From Mycobacterium pseudokansasii (GTDB lineage: Bacteria; Actinomycetota; Actinomycetes; Mycobacteriales; Mycobacteriaceae), in the NCBI RefSeq assembly GCF_900566075.1, contig NZ_UPHU01000001.1:3534325-3598324 (forward strand): a stretch of DNA of 64,000 bases. The letters are read 5' to 3'. This document shows positions 46,234 through 55,940 of this stretch, piece by piece. Numbering within the stretch: position 1 is the stretch's first letter; each line of letters begins with the position of its first letter. The notes beneath the pieces are model-generated. The model saw only the letters and a program-made list of their open reading frames with translations. It was not told the origin of the DNA and made no database searches. The translations under genes were made by a program, and so were the position numbers.

Positions 46234-47275
46234 CTGCGGCGATGATCGGGAACTGGCGGATCGGGTCGTTGGTCGGCAGTCGCACGATGTTTCCGTCGGC
46301 TTCCCTGGTGATCGCGACAGCGCCTTCGGGAACGAACTGCGCCACCAGCGCGCGGCGGATATCCCCGGTCGAGTTGGGTCCGGTCTGATGCGGCGTGGTG
46401 CCGCTCATGCACACAATCGTTCCGGCTTTCGTCGTCAATGACTGTGCGGTGGCAGGTGTCTCGTCATAGCACACATATCCGAGCGGCGTACGCCGGTGGG
46501 CGATGGTGCCGAGGGTGTGCACGCCGGGCACCATCTGCAGGCCACCGTTGGACTCGTCGCTGTCGCTGAGTGCCACCCAACACGTCAGGTACTGCTGCGG
46601 CTCGACGAAGGTGTACCCGTTGTCCTGATGCCAGGGGAACGGCAGGGGCGAGAACGGCTTCTTGTACACCGCCTGGTCCCAATACAACCGCACGTCCGGG
46701 CCAATGATGTCGAAGACTAAGTCGCAGAACAGCTTTGATGTATAGAAACGTCGCGTGAACGGTGAATTGCGAACGATGTGGGTGGTAAAGGTGATCTCGT
46801 CGGCGCGTGCGATGAAGGCGCGTCCCTCCTGCATTCCGCGCAGTCGTTGCTCGCCGATGCGTTCCAACCGGTCCACCTCGGCTATCAGCGTCTCAACGAC
46901 GTCCGGCGGCACCACGTCGGGCAGCACGCAGTAACCGTCGTCGTTGTATTGTCGGCGCTGGGCGTCATCGAGCAGCCGTGACGGTCCTTCGATTGGCCGC
47001 CAGCTGAATTCGGTGTTCCATTCGTGCAACGGCAGGCTGGCCGCTTCCGGTGGCGACGGGTCGTCGGCTCGGAAATTGTTGGCGCAGAACGTGCGCCATG
47101 CCGCGGTGGGGTCGCTGAAGACCTCTCGGCTGTACCGTGTGGGTCCGGCTCGGACAATGAAGTCGTCGTGGACGAACAAGACCTTCGCCGGCACCGGGCT
47201 CGCATCGAGTTGGCGCGCCAGCGCGGGAAACGCGCGCAGCACGGCGGCCGGGACTGCCGTCGCTGAGGTGCTCAT
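46217..47275 (-). CDS. PhyH-type Fe(II)/2-oxoglutarate dioxygenase
   Basis: This is a 352-aa phytanoyl-CoA dioxygenase family protein with a complete iron site: His216 and Asp218 in PWHQDNGY, His296 in TTPHQTGPN, and Arg307 or Arg308. It is thus expected to hydroxylate, in contrast to the HxV protein at 35704-36636. An extra N-terminal 95 residues precede the PhyH domain. The overlap of 17 bases with the ATP-grasp gene and the 12-base gap to the large synthetase place it in the same transcript. The substrate may be the acyl chain, an amino acid on a carrier, or a free precursor. Confidence 0.85.
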   Translation of the reverse strand: MSTSATAVPAAVLRAFPALARQLDASPVPAKVLFVHDDFIVRAGPTRYSREVFSDPTAAWRTFCANNFRADDPSPPEAASLPLHEWNTEFSWRPIEGPSRLLDDAQRRQYNDDGYCVLPDVVPPDVVETLIAEVDRLERIGEQRLRGMQEGRAFIARADEITFTTHIVRNSPFTRRFYTSKLFCDLVFDIIGPDVRLYWDQAVYKKPFSPLPFPWHQDNGYTFVEPQQYLTCWVALSDSDESNGGLQMVPGVHTLGTIAHRRTPLGYVCYDETPATAQSLTTKAGTIVCMSGTTPHQTGPNSTGDIRRALVAQFVPEGAVAITREADGNIVRLPTNDPIRQFPIIAAGASVG

Positions 47276-47287
47276 AACCGTCTCTCC

Positions 47288-50200
47288 TTAGGACAACCGA
47301 GCGGCTTCCGGTAGTTCGGTGATATGCGTAAGCAACGCTTGCGGAGTCTGCGAATCGAACACGTCCCGGATGCGCACCCGCCGGCCGAACACTTTGCGTA
47401 TCCGGGCCGCGATCTTGATCGCGTGCAGAGAATGACCACCGAGGTCGAACAAGTCGTCGGTTGGGCTAACCACGTCCCTTTCCAGCACGTCTCGCCAGAT
47501 CTTGGTCATCGCGTCGAGCGGATCGGTCGGATAAGCACCGGTTTGGTTGCCCGCCGGCCGCTCTGGTGAGGCAGCACTGATCGCGGCGGCCAACGCGGTC
47601 CGGTCCAGCTTGCCCGATCCCGCACGCGGCAGCCGTTGCATCGCCACCAGCGTCGTGGGTATCACGTGGCTGGGCGCGGTGGTTGCCAACTCGGAACGCA
47701 CGTCCTGCGGTGAGGTGGCTGCGTCCAGCACCACACCTGCAGCCAGACAGGCGTTTTCGCCGTCGCCCAGCACGCAGGCCGCGGCCGCCCGCACCCCGGC
47801 CACCGCCCGTAGGGCCGTGTCCACCGCGCCCAGTTCAACCCGGTGACCGCGGACCTTGACTTGGTCGTCAAGACGTCCGACGAACTCGAAACATCCGTCG
47901 GCAACCTCGGCGACCACATCCCCGGTGCGATACCAACGGGTCCGGGCCCCGTCCGGCTCGGAACGCCACACGAAGCGCGCAGCGGTTTCCGCGGGCAAGC
48001 CAAGATAGCCCTTGGCTACCCCGGGGCCGCCGACCAGCAATTCGCCGCCGTCAACCCGCACCGGTCCGTTGAGCGCAGCGCCGATCGGCACGGTCGCACG
48101 CGACTCGAACGGATCCGGGTCACCGATCCGGTACATGGTAGCGCCCACCGTGGTTTCCGTTGGGCCGTAATGGTTCCAGATGGTCACCTCGCCGCGGGCC
48201 GCCCGCACGCGGCGCACCGCCGGCCACCGCAGCGGCTCGCCACCGAAGATGAGCTGCGCCTGCGGAAGGAACGCATCGAAACCCGTGCTCAACAACGCAT
48301 CCAGATGAGTCGGGGCGATTTTGAGTACGTCGGCCGGATGTCGTGACGTCAGCTCCACCAGGGTCTCGGCGTCGGCGCAGGCGTCTTCATCGGCCAGCAG
48401 CAGGGTGCCCCCACGCGTCAGCGCGGACCACAGCGTGCTGTAACAGAGGTCGTATGCCGGTGAACCCACAACCAGGCAACGTTGCCCGGTCATGTCCACC
48501 CGCTGCGCCAGAGCGTCGAGATAGCTCAACAAGTTGGCATGCGTGACGACGACCGGCTTGGGCTCGCCGATGGATCCGGAGGTCATGACGACGTAGGCCG
48601 CTTGCCCGGCAGGGATTACCGGCAACCGCACGGTTGACGTCGATTCGGCAAGGGTCGCCACATCATGGTGTCGATCCGGCCGCTGCGTGCCGCGCGCTGC
48701 CGCGGTATGGATGACCAATTGGGAACCGCACGCCCGCATGTGTGTCACAACTGCGGCTTCGGACGTCGAGGCCGCGGCAACGCTGAAGGCCGCGCCGGCC
48801 TTGAGGACGCCGAGCATCGCCGCGACCATTGGCACGCACAGCGATCCGACGATGGTGACGACAGCGCCGCCCGGCAGGTCGGCGGACAGCAGGCCGGCGG
48901 CGATCCGGTCCGAGCACGCATCCAGTTCGGCAAAGGTGACGCTCGACGTTCCGTCGTAAGCGGCCACCGTCGCGGGAGAGTCGGCGGCCCGTGCCGCGAA
49001 CCGCCCATGGACGGTCTCCCCGGTGACGAACTCGTCGTCGCTGACCAATTCGGCGACGATGTCGGCGAAACTCTGTGCCACCCGGGCAATTCCGTCAGCG
49101 TCATAGCAGTCGCTGGTGTAGTCCCATTCCAAGATCAGCTGGGGGTCATCGGTTTCCACCACGTTGAGGCTCAATCCGAAGCGCACGTGGCTCGCCGGGT
49201 CCGGCAGGGCACGCGCGCCGGCCGATCCGAACCGCGGTTGGCCCACGTGGTCCCAGTTGAAGCAGGTGGACACATGTGTCCCGGGCGATTCCGAGAGGAT
49301 CTCGGCGAACGGCAGCTGCTGGTGCTGGTAGGCGTCCAACAACGCGGCACGAACAACCGGCAACGCCGTGGCGACATGAGCCTGGGGATCCAGTTGCAGC
49401 CGCAGTGGCAACAAGTTCGACAGGTAGCCGATCAGTCCGTGCCGGGCCGCGGCATCGCGCGGATCGGTCGAGACGCCGACGATCACCGCGTCCGCGCCGC
49501 CGCGCGACCGGACCTGGTGCATGACGTAACAGGCCAGCAGGGCGACGTATCGGGTGCAGCCCATGTCGGCGGCGACGCGCTGCAGCGCGGCCACGGTCTC
49601 GGCCGGCAGCGTGGTCCGCAGCCGCCCTCCCGGGCCAGCGGCCAGCTGCGCGGTACGAGTGGCCTCGGTGCCCGCCAGCCTCGTGCGCCAGAATTGGCGA
49701 TCGGCTTCCGTTGCCCGCCCGGCGTGTTCGCGACGCCAAGCGGCGAAGTCGACGGGCGCCGGCAACTCCGCGGCGGCACCGCGATATACGGCGGCGAGCT
49801 CGTCGAGGACTATCCGCTCCGAGACGCCGTCGAAGACGATGTGGTGGGCAGTCAACACAATTCGGCATTGCCGCTCGGCGAGGCGCAGCACAGCGATCCG
49901 CCACAACGGTCCCACAGCCACGTCGATGAGCTGCTCCGCGTCTTCGGCGTACCAGCGCGCCAGCTCCTCGTCTCGATCGGCGTCGGACAGCGCGGTGAAA
50001 TCGACGACGTGTACGACGGGCACCAGTTCGCGGTGCACCAGCAGCGTCTCGCCCTCGGCGCCGAATGTCGCGCGCAGCGCCTGGTGGCGCCCCGCCACGG
50101 CGATCACGGCCTCTTGCAGGGCGTCGATGTCAAGCCGTTCCGCGACCTCCAGCGAGGTCCGGACATGGCATGCTCGGGCCGTATCGGAGTCGGACTCACA

Positions 50201-53200
50201 GGCCCACCACATCAGTTGCTCGTTGGGCGTGGCCGCGAGTTCCGCTTCCACACCGCCCACATCGTCGGTCCCGGACGAGCGCAGCGCCGACACCACCGCG
50301 TCCAGCAGTCGCTCGGCGTCCCGGGAGGATGCGGTCCCCGGCAGCCTCGCCATCAGCTGGGTCCGTCCGCCGGACCGGCGAATCATGAGCACTTCGCCGC
50401 AATCGCGCGCGGCGAAATCCTCGGCGCAGTCCCACAACTGGGCCGTTTGCTCGTCCTGTTCGGCGTCATCCAGCAGGGACAGGTCGACCAGGTGCACGGT
50501 GGGCGGACCGGCCGGTTCGACGAGCTTCTGCAGCCGCGGCTCGGCGGCGACGGCCGCCTTCACCGCCAGCGTGATCTCGTCGGGGTCAAAGGTGCGGCTC
50601 AGGTCTGCGGTCGCCCGCGCCCGCTCGGTGCGAGCCGACACCTTCGCGGGCTGTGGCGCCGGGGGTCGCGGGGCGGTCTGCAGCCGATCGCGTAGCCGCA
50701 CCAGTTGGTCCACACCGCCCAGCAGATCGTCTGCGGCGACGCCGAAGTCGACGAAACACGCGATCTCGTCAACCCCCAGACCGGTGATCCGGCGGGTGAC
50801 GTCAAGCGCATGGTCGAGATCGCCGATGATCGCGTTGTCCTGCAGGAAACGATCGACCGCCCTATCGAGCAGGTAGGTTCGTTCGCTGTCGGTGAGCCGT
50901 TCGAAAGCGTGGTGTTCGCGGCTGCCGGTGACCGCGCTGAACAGGTCGACCGACGACCCGAGATAGCGGTGCAGCGGGCCGCGGGCCAGGCGGGCCGCCG
51001 AGTCGTCCGAGGTGACCAGCGTGTGGACCAGGGCGGTGACGTGTCCGGGCCCGGCGATGCCGGCGCTGCGCCGCGCATCCCGGTAGAGCGCAATGTTCGA
51101 CGTGAGCTGCTCGGCGCTCTGGCCGACCAGGTTGGTCAGAATCGACAGGCCGCGTTCTCCCGCCGTGCGGAAGGTTTCCGGGGAGCCCAGTGCCGCGATC
51201 CAGGTCGGCAGGTCGGCTTGCCGGGGCTGCGGATACAGGCTGACCTCGGCCTCGATACCGTTGCGCCGGAACGTGATTGGAACGCCGCGCCACAGTCGCT
51301 GCACGGTGTCGATGTCCCGCCACATCACTTCCCGGCGCCGGTCGAACGGCTCGCGGGCGAGGATGAAGTCGTTGCGCTGCCAACCGGACGCGAAGGCAAC
51401 CCCTATCCGGCCATCGGACAGGTTGTCGATCATCGCCCACTCCTCGGCGACCCGGATCGGGTCGTGCAGCGGGAGCACGACGCTGCCGGCGTGGATCCGG
51501 ATCTGGGTGGTGATCCCGGCGAGGAACGCCCCTAAGACCGACGGGTTGGGCGACAGGCCGCCGAAGGAGTGGAAGTGGCGCTCGGGGATCCACAACGTGG
51601 CGAGGCGCCCGTCGGCCGCCGCGGCCGCGTTGCGGATCACGTCGAACATGCCGGGCGTGTTGCGTGGGTAGTCGCCGAAGAAGGAGAGGCTGAGCAGCGG
51701 GGCCGGCGACCCGCCGGAGATCCGCACCTGCGGCGTGTGGGGTTCGGGTGCCCTTGGGACTGTGCGGGTCTCAGCCACACCGCCGGCCGCGGCCGGCGCA
51801 GTGGTCTCGACGAACCGTTCGGCTCGTTTAGTTGCCGCCGGAATGTCTGCGGCCGCCCGGTTGAGCAGGCCGACATCGCGCAACTCGCGGGTCGCGCTGC
51901 CGGCCGCGGCGATTACCCGTTCGATATCAGCATCGCTGTGTGCGGTGGAGAGAAAGCAGGTGCCTCCTTCGGCGATGTACACGCCTTTGGTCAGCATCGC
52001 GGCGTTGAAGTAGTCCATCTCCACCGGTTGGTAGGCAAAGCTCAGGTTGCCGTTGATGGAGAAACGGAAAAAGGAGCCGAAGTTGTGCATCGCGAACGGA
52101 ACGCCCAGATCGCTGAATCGTGCGTTCAGTTCGGCACGCAGCTCGTCGGTGCGCTCATTGAGGCGGCCGGTGAGCCGTAGTCCGTCGTCGCGGAGCTTGC
52201 CCAGCACGGCACGTGCGGCGGCCATCGCCAGCGGGTGGCGGCAGAAGGTGCCGGCGGTGTAGGTGACCGGTGGCCCCGGGCGGGTGGCTCCGCCGTCGAC
52301 GCGATTCATCACGTCGGCCCGGCCGGCCACCACCCCGATAGGCATACCGCCGCCGACGACCTTGGCGTAGCTGACGATATCGGGCGCGACGCCGAAATGT
52401 GCTGCCGCGCCGCCGGGGTGGATGCGAAAACCGGTGAGCACCTCGTCGAAGGCCAGGAGCACGTCGTGCGACCTGGTGATGTCACGGAGCTCCCGGAGGA
52501 AGTCGCCGGGATGCAGGTCGGGGCGGCGATTCTGCACGGGTTCGACCAGCACCGCGGCCAGATTCGAGCCGCGGCTGCGGATCTCGGCGAGTGCCCGGTT
52601 GTCGGCATAGGGCAGCACGATCACGTCATGAACCAGGCCCGGCGGTATGCCGATGGCCATCGGGGCGGCCGAGACGTCGTTGATTCCGGTCGGGTTGACC
52701 AGAGTCGAGTCGAAGTGACCGTGATAGGCGTTGCGGAACACCGCGATCGTATTGCGGCCGTTGTGTGCACGGGCCAGCCGCATCATGGTCATCACAGCCT
52801 CGGTTCCGCTGTTGCAGAACAACACTCGGTCCTGACCGGTGAGTTCGGCCAGCAACGCGGCGACTTCGCCGGCAACGGCCGATTCTGGGCCCAACTGCAT
52901 CCCGGTGGCGAGTTGTTCGCGCACGGCGTCGACGATGAACGGCGCTTGATGACCGAATAAGTTGACGCCGAAGCCCATTGCGATATCGACGTAGTCGTTG
53001 CCGTCCACATCGGTGAGGTGCGCGCCCCGGGAGGAGACCACCCGGAGCGGCGCTGCGAAAGCCGCCGTCTCGGGCCGTACGTCGGAGGCGCTACGCCGGT
53101 TATTGCACATCACCGGGAGGTAGGAGCGATATTCGGCGATCGAACGCGCGGTCATGCGGGTGTAGGTGTCGGTCAGCGTGGCGAGGTAGTCGCCGCGATC

Positions 53201-55582
53201 GTCAGCCGAAGACGGCGCCTTGCCGCCGTGTTGCGTGACGTAATCGGTGATCGCCGCGACGGTGAGCAATTCCTCGAAAAGCTGGCGCAGCACCAACACC
53301 ACCCCGAAGGTCGTATCGACCCGGCTCACCACCTCTACCAGGACCATCGAGTCCGCGCCCTGCTCCAGCAGTGGGCGGCGCGGCTCCACCTCATCTGGCT
53401 GCATGCCGAGTAGCTCGGCGATCCAGCCCGTGATGACAGCCGCCACCGCGGTTACCGCTGCGCTGCACTGCGGCGGGCGTACACCGGCAGGCGAGAGATC
53501 CGCCATCGTGGCTGTCCTTTCGTTGATTGCGCTATTGCGGTCAAGCGGTTTCGGCGGCCGCGTGATCCAGAGTCGTCTGCGGTAGAAAGGATGCGCGGGA
53601 AGCGACACCGGCGTGAAGGTCGCGGCGGGATAGACCCGTGACCAGTCGACGTGGGCACCGGCGAGGTGCAGTGCGATGGCCAACCGCTGCTCGTCATCGA
53701 GTTGCGCGCTGGTCCAGTCGCATTCGGCTGCGCAGCGGGACGCCGCCGTGAATTCGACACGGACCCCGTCCTGGCGGGCAGCTGCCGGTGCGGTGCACGC
53801 CACCCACTGCTGGCCCAGCAGCAGATTCGCGAGTGCGGCATCGACTGTGGCAGCATCGGCATCGTCACGAACCAGGACGATCCGATTGGGCGCGTCGGCG
53901 TCGGTGGCGGCCACCAACTCCGACGGTTGCGCCGACTGCCAGGACCTGAGCGCGCCCAGTGCCGTCTGGGCATCCGGCGCGACGACGACGAGCCGAAATC
54001 GATGGTGGTCCCGACCGACCGCCGAGCTGGCGCAGACGTCGGGGAACGCTTCGGCCGCACCGCAATCGAGCAGCTCAGCGTAGGCGGCAACCAGGTCATG
54101 CAGCGCCGCGTCGCTGCGACCCGAAACCAGCAATACCTGCACCGGACGTGGAAAATGTTGCGGTGGAACACTTTCCGGCGCATCCGCGAGGGTCACGTGG
54201 GCATTGGTGCCGGCCATCCCGAACGAGCTGATCGCAGCCAGCCGTCCACGCTGCCGGCGAGGCCAGGCGGTAGGCCGGGTGGTAACCGCGAATCGCATGG
54301 TGTCCCAGGGCACTTCCGGGTTCAACCGGGCCGCATGCAGGGTGGGCGGAATTTCGTCGTTGTCCATGCACAGCACGACTTTTGCCACCGAGAGCAGGCC
54401 CGCGGCAGCCTCCAGGTGCCCGAAATTCGACTTGACCGAGCCAAGCTGAACCGTGCCGGTCGACCCGTACACCTCGGCCAGGCCGGCAAGCTCGATGGGA
54501 TCTCCCAGCCGGGTGCCGGTGCCGTGGGCCTCCACCAAATCGACGTCGTCGGGGTCGACGCCCGCCGAGCTCAATGCCTCACGCATGACTTCGCGTTGCG
54601 CAGTGCTGCGCGGCACCGTCAGGCCGGCGCCGCGGCCGTTGTGGTTGACCGCCGAGCCCCGGATAATCGCGCGTGGCCGTCTCCCGGCCGCCAACGCGGC
54701 CGACAGCGGCTGCAGCACGAATGCCAACGCCCCTTCGCCCTGCCCGAAGCCCTCGGCGTCTTCGGCAAACGGTCTGCTCCTGCCGCGAGGCGCCACCGCA
54801 TCTAACGCCTTGCGCAACAACAGGTTTTGCGGGGCGGCGATGAGGTTGGCGGCGGCGACCACCGCCAAAGTGCACTCGCGGTCGTGCAGGCTGCGGCAAG
54901 CCAAGTGCAAAGCCACCAGCGATGACGAGCACGCGGTGTCGACGTGCAGTATCGGCCCGGTAAGTCCGAAGACATGGCCCAGCCGGCCGGCCGCAACGGC
55001 GCGAGCCGTGCCGGTCCCGGTGTAAGCATCGAAAAGCTCACGCCGACACGGATCGGCGCTTTGCAGGAGATAGTCGTCGCTGCTCGTGCTGACGAACGCC
55101 CCAGTTCGTTCACGCGCCGCGCAACGGATCGACACCCCGGCGTCCGCGAATGCCCGGTCGGTGACTTCGAGGATCATGCGTTGCTGCGGGTCCATTCCCG
55201 CGGCTTCCTTCGGCGAGATGGAAAAGTATCCCGGGTCGAATGCATCGTGATCGGCAATGAGCGCGGCACACTGCGGGGATGTGTCGTCGCGCCGCCCGGC
55301 ACCGTCGCGATCGAGAGTGACATTCCAGCCGTCGTCGTCGATGGGCGTGATCGCATCACCGCCGGCCCGCAGAAACGACCACAGCTGTGAGGCCGTTTCG
55401 ATGCCGGCGGGCAATCGCAATCCCATGCCGAGCACAGCAACGGGTTCGCGGCGACCGGCCCTGAGTCTTTCGATCGTCTCGCGCTGTCGCGCCAGGGTTT
55501 CTCGGGCCTTCGTCAGCAATTCGTGGACGTCGATCGGCTCCCCCAACGAATCGCTTGGCGAACCGAACCCGGGTCCCTGCAT
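47288..55582 (-). CDS. Hybrid PKS-NRPS: KS-ACP-aminotransferase-monooxygenase-C-A-PCP
   Basis: This is a 2764-aa megasynthase. Its N-terminal coiled coil (LLTKARETLARQRETIERL) is a docking element. Approximate domains: KS 45-480 (TACSSS, AHGTGTRLGD, KSNFGHLEA); a 200-residue linker with no acyltransferase motifs; ACP 710-780 (LLEQGADSMV); class III aminotransferase 850-1240 (FCNSGTEAV, LVEPVQ, SYAKVVGGGMP with the PLP Lys); luciferase-like monooxygenase 1290-1620; C 1760-2150 (HHIVFDG); A 2165-2600; PCP 2670-2740 (DLGGHSLHA). The hand-read A pocket is D-L-S-K-I-G-H-V-G-K, close to the published Asp code. The order resembles MycA/ItuA, which make a beta-amino fatty acid and couple it to Asn. 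The ATG at 55582 has AGGGG upstream; a TTG at 55624 is the alternative. Confidence 0.93.
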   Translation of the reverse strand: MQGPGFGSPSDSLGEPIDVHELLTKARETLARQRETIERLRAGRREPVAVLGMGLRLPAGIETASQLWSFLRAGGDAITPIDDDGWNVTLDRDGAGRRDDTSPQCAALIADHDAFDPGYFSISPKEAAGMDPQQRMILEVTDRAFADAGVSIRCAARERTGAFVSTSSDDYLLQSADPCRRELFDAYTGTGTARAVAAGRLGHVFGLTGPILHVDTACSSSLVALHLACRSLHDRECTLAVVAAANLIAAPQNLLLRKALDAVAPRGRSRPFAEDAEGFGQGEGALAFVLQPLSAALAAGRRPRAIIRGSAVNHNGRGAGLTVPRSTAQREVMREALSSAGVDPDDVDLVEAHGTGTRLGDPIELAGLAEVYGSTGTVQLGSVKSNFGHLEAAAGLLSVAKVVLCMDNDEIPPTLHAARLNPEVPWDTMRFAVTTRPTAWPRRQRGRLAAISSFGMAGTNAHVTLADAPESVPPQHFPRPVQVLLVSGRSDAALHDLVAAYAELLDCGAAEAFPDVCASSAVGRDHHRFRLVVVAPDAQTALGALRSWQSAQPSELVAATDADAPNRIVLVRDDADAATVDAALANLLLGQQWVACTAPAAARQDGVRVEFTAASRCAAECDWTSAQLDDEQRLAIALHLAGAHVDWSRVYPAATFTPVSLPAHPFYRRRLWITRPPKPLDRNSAINERTATMADLSPAGVRPPQCSAAVTAVAAVITGWIAELLGMQPDEVEPRRPLLEQGADSMVLVEVVSRVDTTFGVVLVLRQLFEELLTVAAITDYVTQHGGKAPSSADDRGDYLATLTDTYTRMTARSIAEYRSYLPVMCNNRRSASDVRPETAAFAAPLRVVSSRGAHLTDVDGNDYVDIAMGFGVNLFGHQAPFIVDAVREQLATGMQLGPESAVAGEVAALLAELTGQDRVLFCNSGTEAVMTMMRLARAHNGRNTIAVFRNAYHGHFDSTLVNPTGINDVSAAPMAIGIPPGLVHDVIVLPYADNRALAEIRSRGSNLAAVLVEPVQNRRPDLHPGDFLRELRDITRSHDVLLAFDEVLTGFRIHPGGAAAHFGVAPDIVSYAKVVGGGMPIGVVAGRADVMNRVDGGATRPGPPVTYTAGTFCRHPLAMAAARAVLGKLRDDGLRLTGRLNERTDELRAELNARFSDLGVPFAMHNFGSFFRFSINGNLSFAYQPVEMDYFNAAMLTKGVYIAEGGTCFLSTAHSDADIERVIAAAGSATRELRDVGLLNRAAADIPAATKRAERFVETTAPAAAGGVAETRTVPRAPEPHTPQVRISGGSPAPLLSLSFFGDYPRNTPGMFDVIRNAAAAADGRLATLWIPERHFHSFGGLSPNPSVLGAFLAGITTQIRIHAGSVVLPLHDPIRVAEEWAMIDNLSDGRIGVAFASGWQRNDFILAREPFDRRREVMWRDIDTVQRLWRGVPITFRRNGIEAEVSLYPQPRQADLPTWIAALGSPETFRTAGERGLSILTNLVGQSAEQLTSNIALYRDARRSAGIAGPGHVTALVHTLVTSDDSAARLARGPLHRYLGSSVDLFSAVTGSREHHAFERLTDSERTYLLDRAVDRFLQDNAIIGDLDHALDVTRRITGLGVDEIACFVDFGVAADDLLGGVDQLVRLRDRLQTAPRPPAPQPAKVSARTERARATADLSRTFDPDEITLAVKAAVAAEPRLQKLVEPAGPPTVHLVDLSLLDDAEQDEQTAQLWDCAEDFAARDCGEVLMIRRSGGRTQLMARLPGTASSRDAERLLDAVVSALRSSGTDDVGGVEAELAATPNEQLMWWACESDSDTARACHVRTSLEVAERLDIDALQEAVIAVAGRHQALRATFGAEGETLLVHRELVPVVHVVDFTALSDADRDEELARWYAEDAEQLIDVAVGPLWRIAVLRLAERQCRIVLTAHHIVFDGVSERIVLDELAAVYRGAAAELPAPVDFAAWRREHAGRATEADRQFWRTRLAGTEATRTAQLAAGPGGRLRTTLPAETVAALQRVAADMGCTRYVALLACYVMHQVRSRGGADAVIVGVSTDPRDAAARHGLIGYLSNLLPLRLQLDPQAHVATALPVVRAALLDAYQHQQLPFAEILSESPGTHVSTCFNWDHVGQPRFGSAGARALPDPASHVRFGLSLNVVETDDPQLILEWDYTSDCYDADGIARVAQSFADIVAELVSDDEFVTGETVHGRFAARAADSPATVAAYDGTSSVTFAELDACSDRIAAGLLSADLPGGAVVTIVGSLCVPMVAAMLGVLKAGAAFSVAAASTSEAAVVTHMRACGSQLVIHTAAARGTQRPDRHHDVATLAESTSTVRLPVIPAGQAAYVVMTSGSIGEPKPVVVTHANLLSYLDALAQRVDMTGQRCLVVGSPAYDLCYSTLWSALTRGGTLLLADEDACADAETLVELTSRHPADVLKIAPTHLDALLSTGFDAFLPQAQLIFGGEPLRWPAVRRVRAARGEVTIWNHYGPTETTVGATMYRIGDPDPFESRATVPIGAALNGPVRVDGGELLVGGPGVAKGYLGLPAETAARFVWRSEPDGARTRWYRTGDVVAEVADGCFEFVGRLDDQVKVRGHRVELGAVDTALRAVAGVRAAAACVLGDGENACLAAGVVLDAATSPQDVRSELATTAPSHVIPTTLVAMQRLPRAGSGKLDRTALAAAISAASPERPAGNQTGAYPTDPLDAMTKIWRDVLERDVVSPTDDLFDLGGHSLHAIKIAARIRKVFGRRVRIRDVFDSQTPQALLTHITELPEAARLS

Positions 55583-55940
55583 CCGATACCCCTCACCGAA
55601 GCATCGACGACGGGCGGCGTTCAAACCGCGGTCACTGGCCGGCTGGTCGGCCTGCCCAAGCGCTGATCGGAGACAACGTTCCGACCTCCCGTCACGTTAG
55701 TCGCTAACATCCTGTTCCGCGAGGGGCGAAATTTATCGGGAACCGCAGGTAGACGAAGCGGCGCGGGTTTCGAGCCCTGGCCAGGAACCGACGCCCGCCG
55801 ACCGGCGCACCTCGAAGACACGGATTGGAGGTGAGTCGACGCGCTCGCCGTGAGACATTGTCGTCGGGCTTGCGACGAAGATGCTGGGCGGCTGTTTCCA
55901 TCCAGGCCCGAGGCGGCCGCCACATGAGCAGGTGGATGCT
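55583..55940. promoter_or_regulatory. Divergent intergenic region, megasynthase / antiporter
   Basis: No gene is supportable in these 358 bases. It separates the leftward start of the biosynthetic operon from the rightward antiporter start and so must carry the main promoter for the nine-gene minus-strand run. A less G/C-rich patch lies at 55690-55745. No clear operator palindrome or -10/-35 pair was found. Confidence 0.45.
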
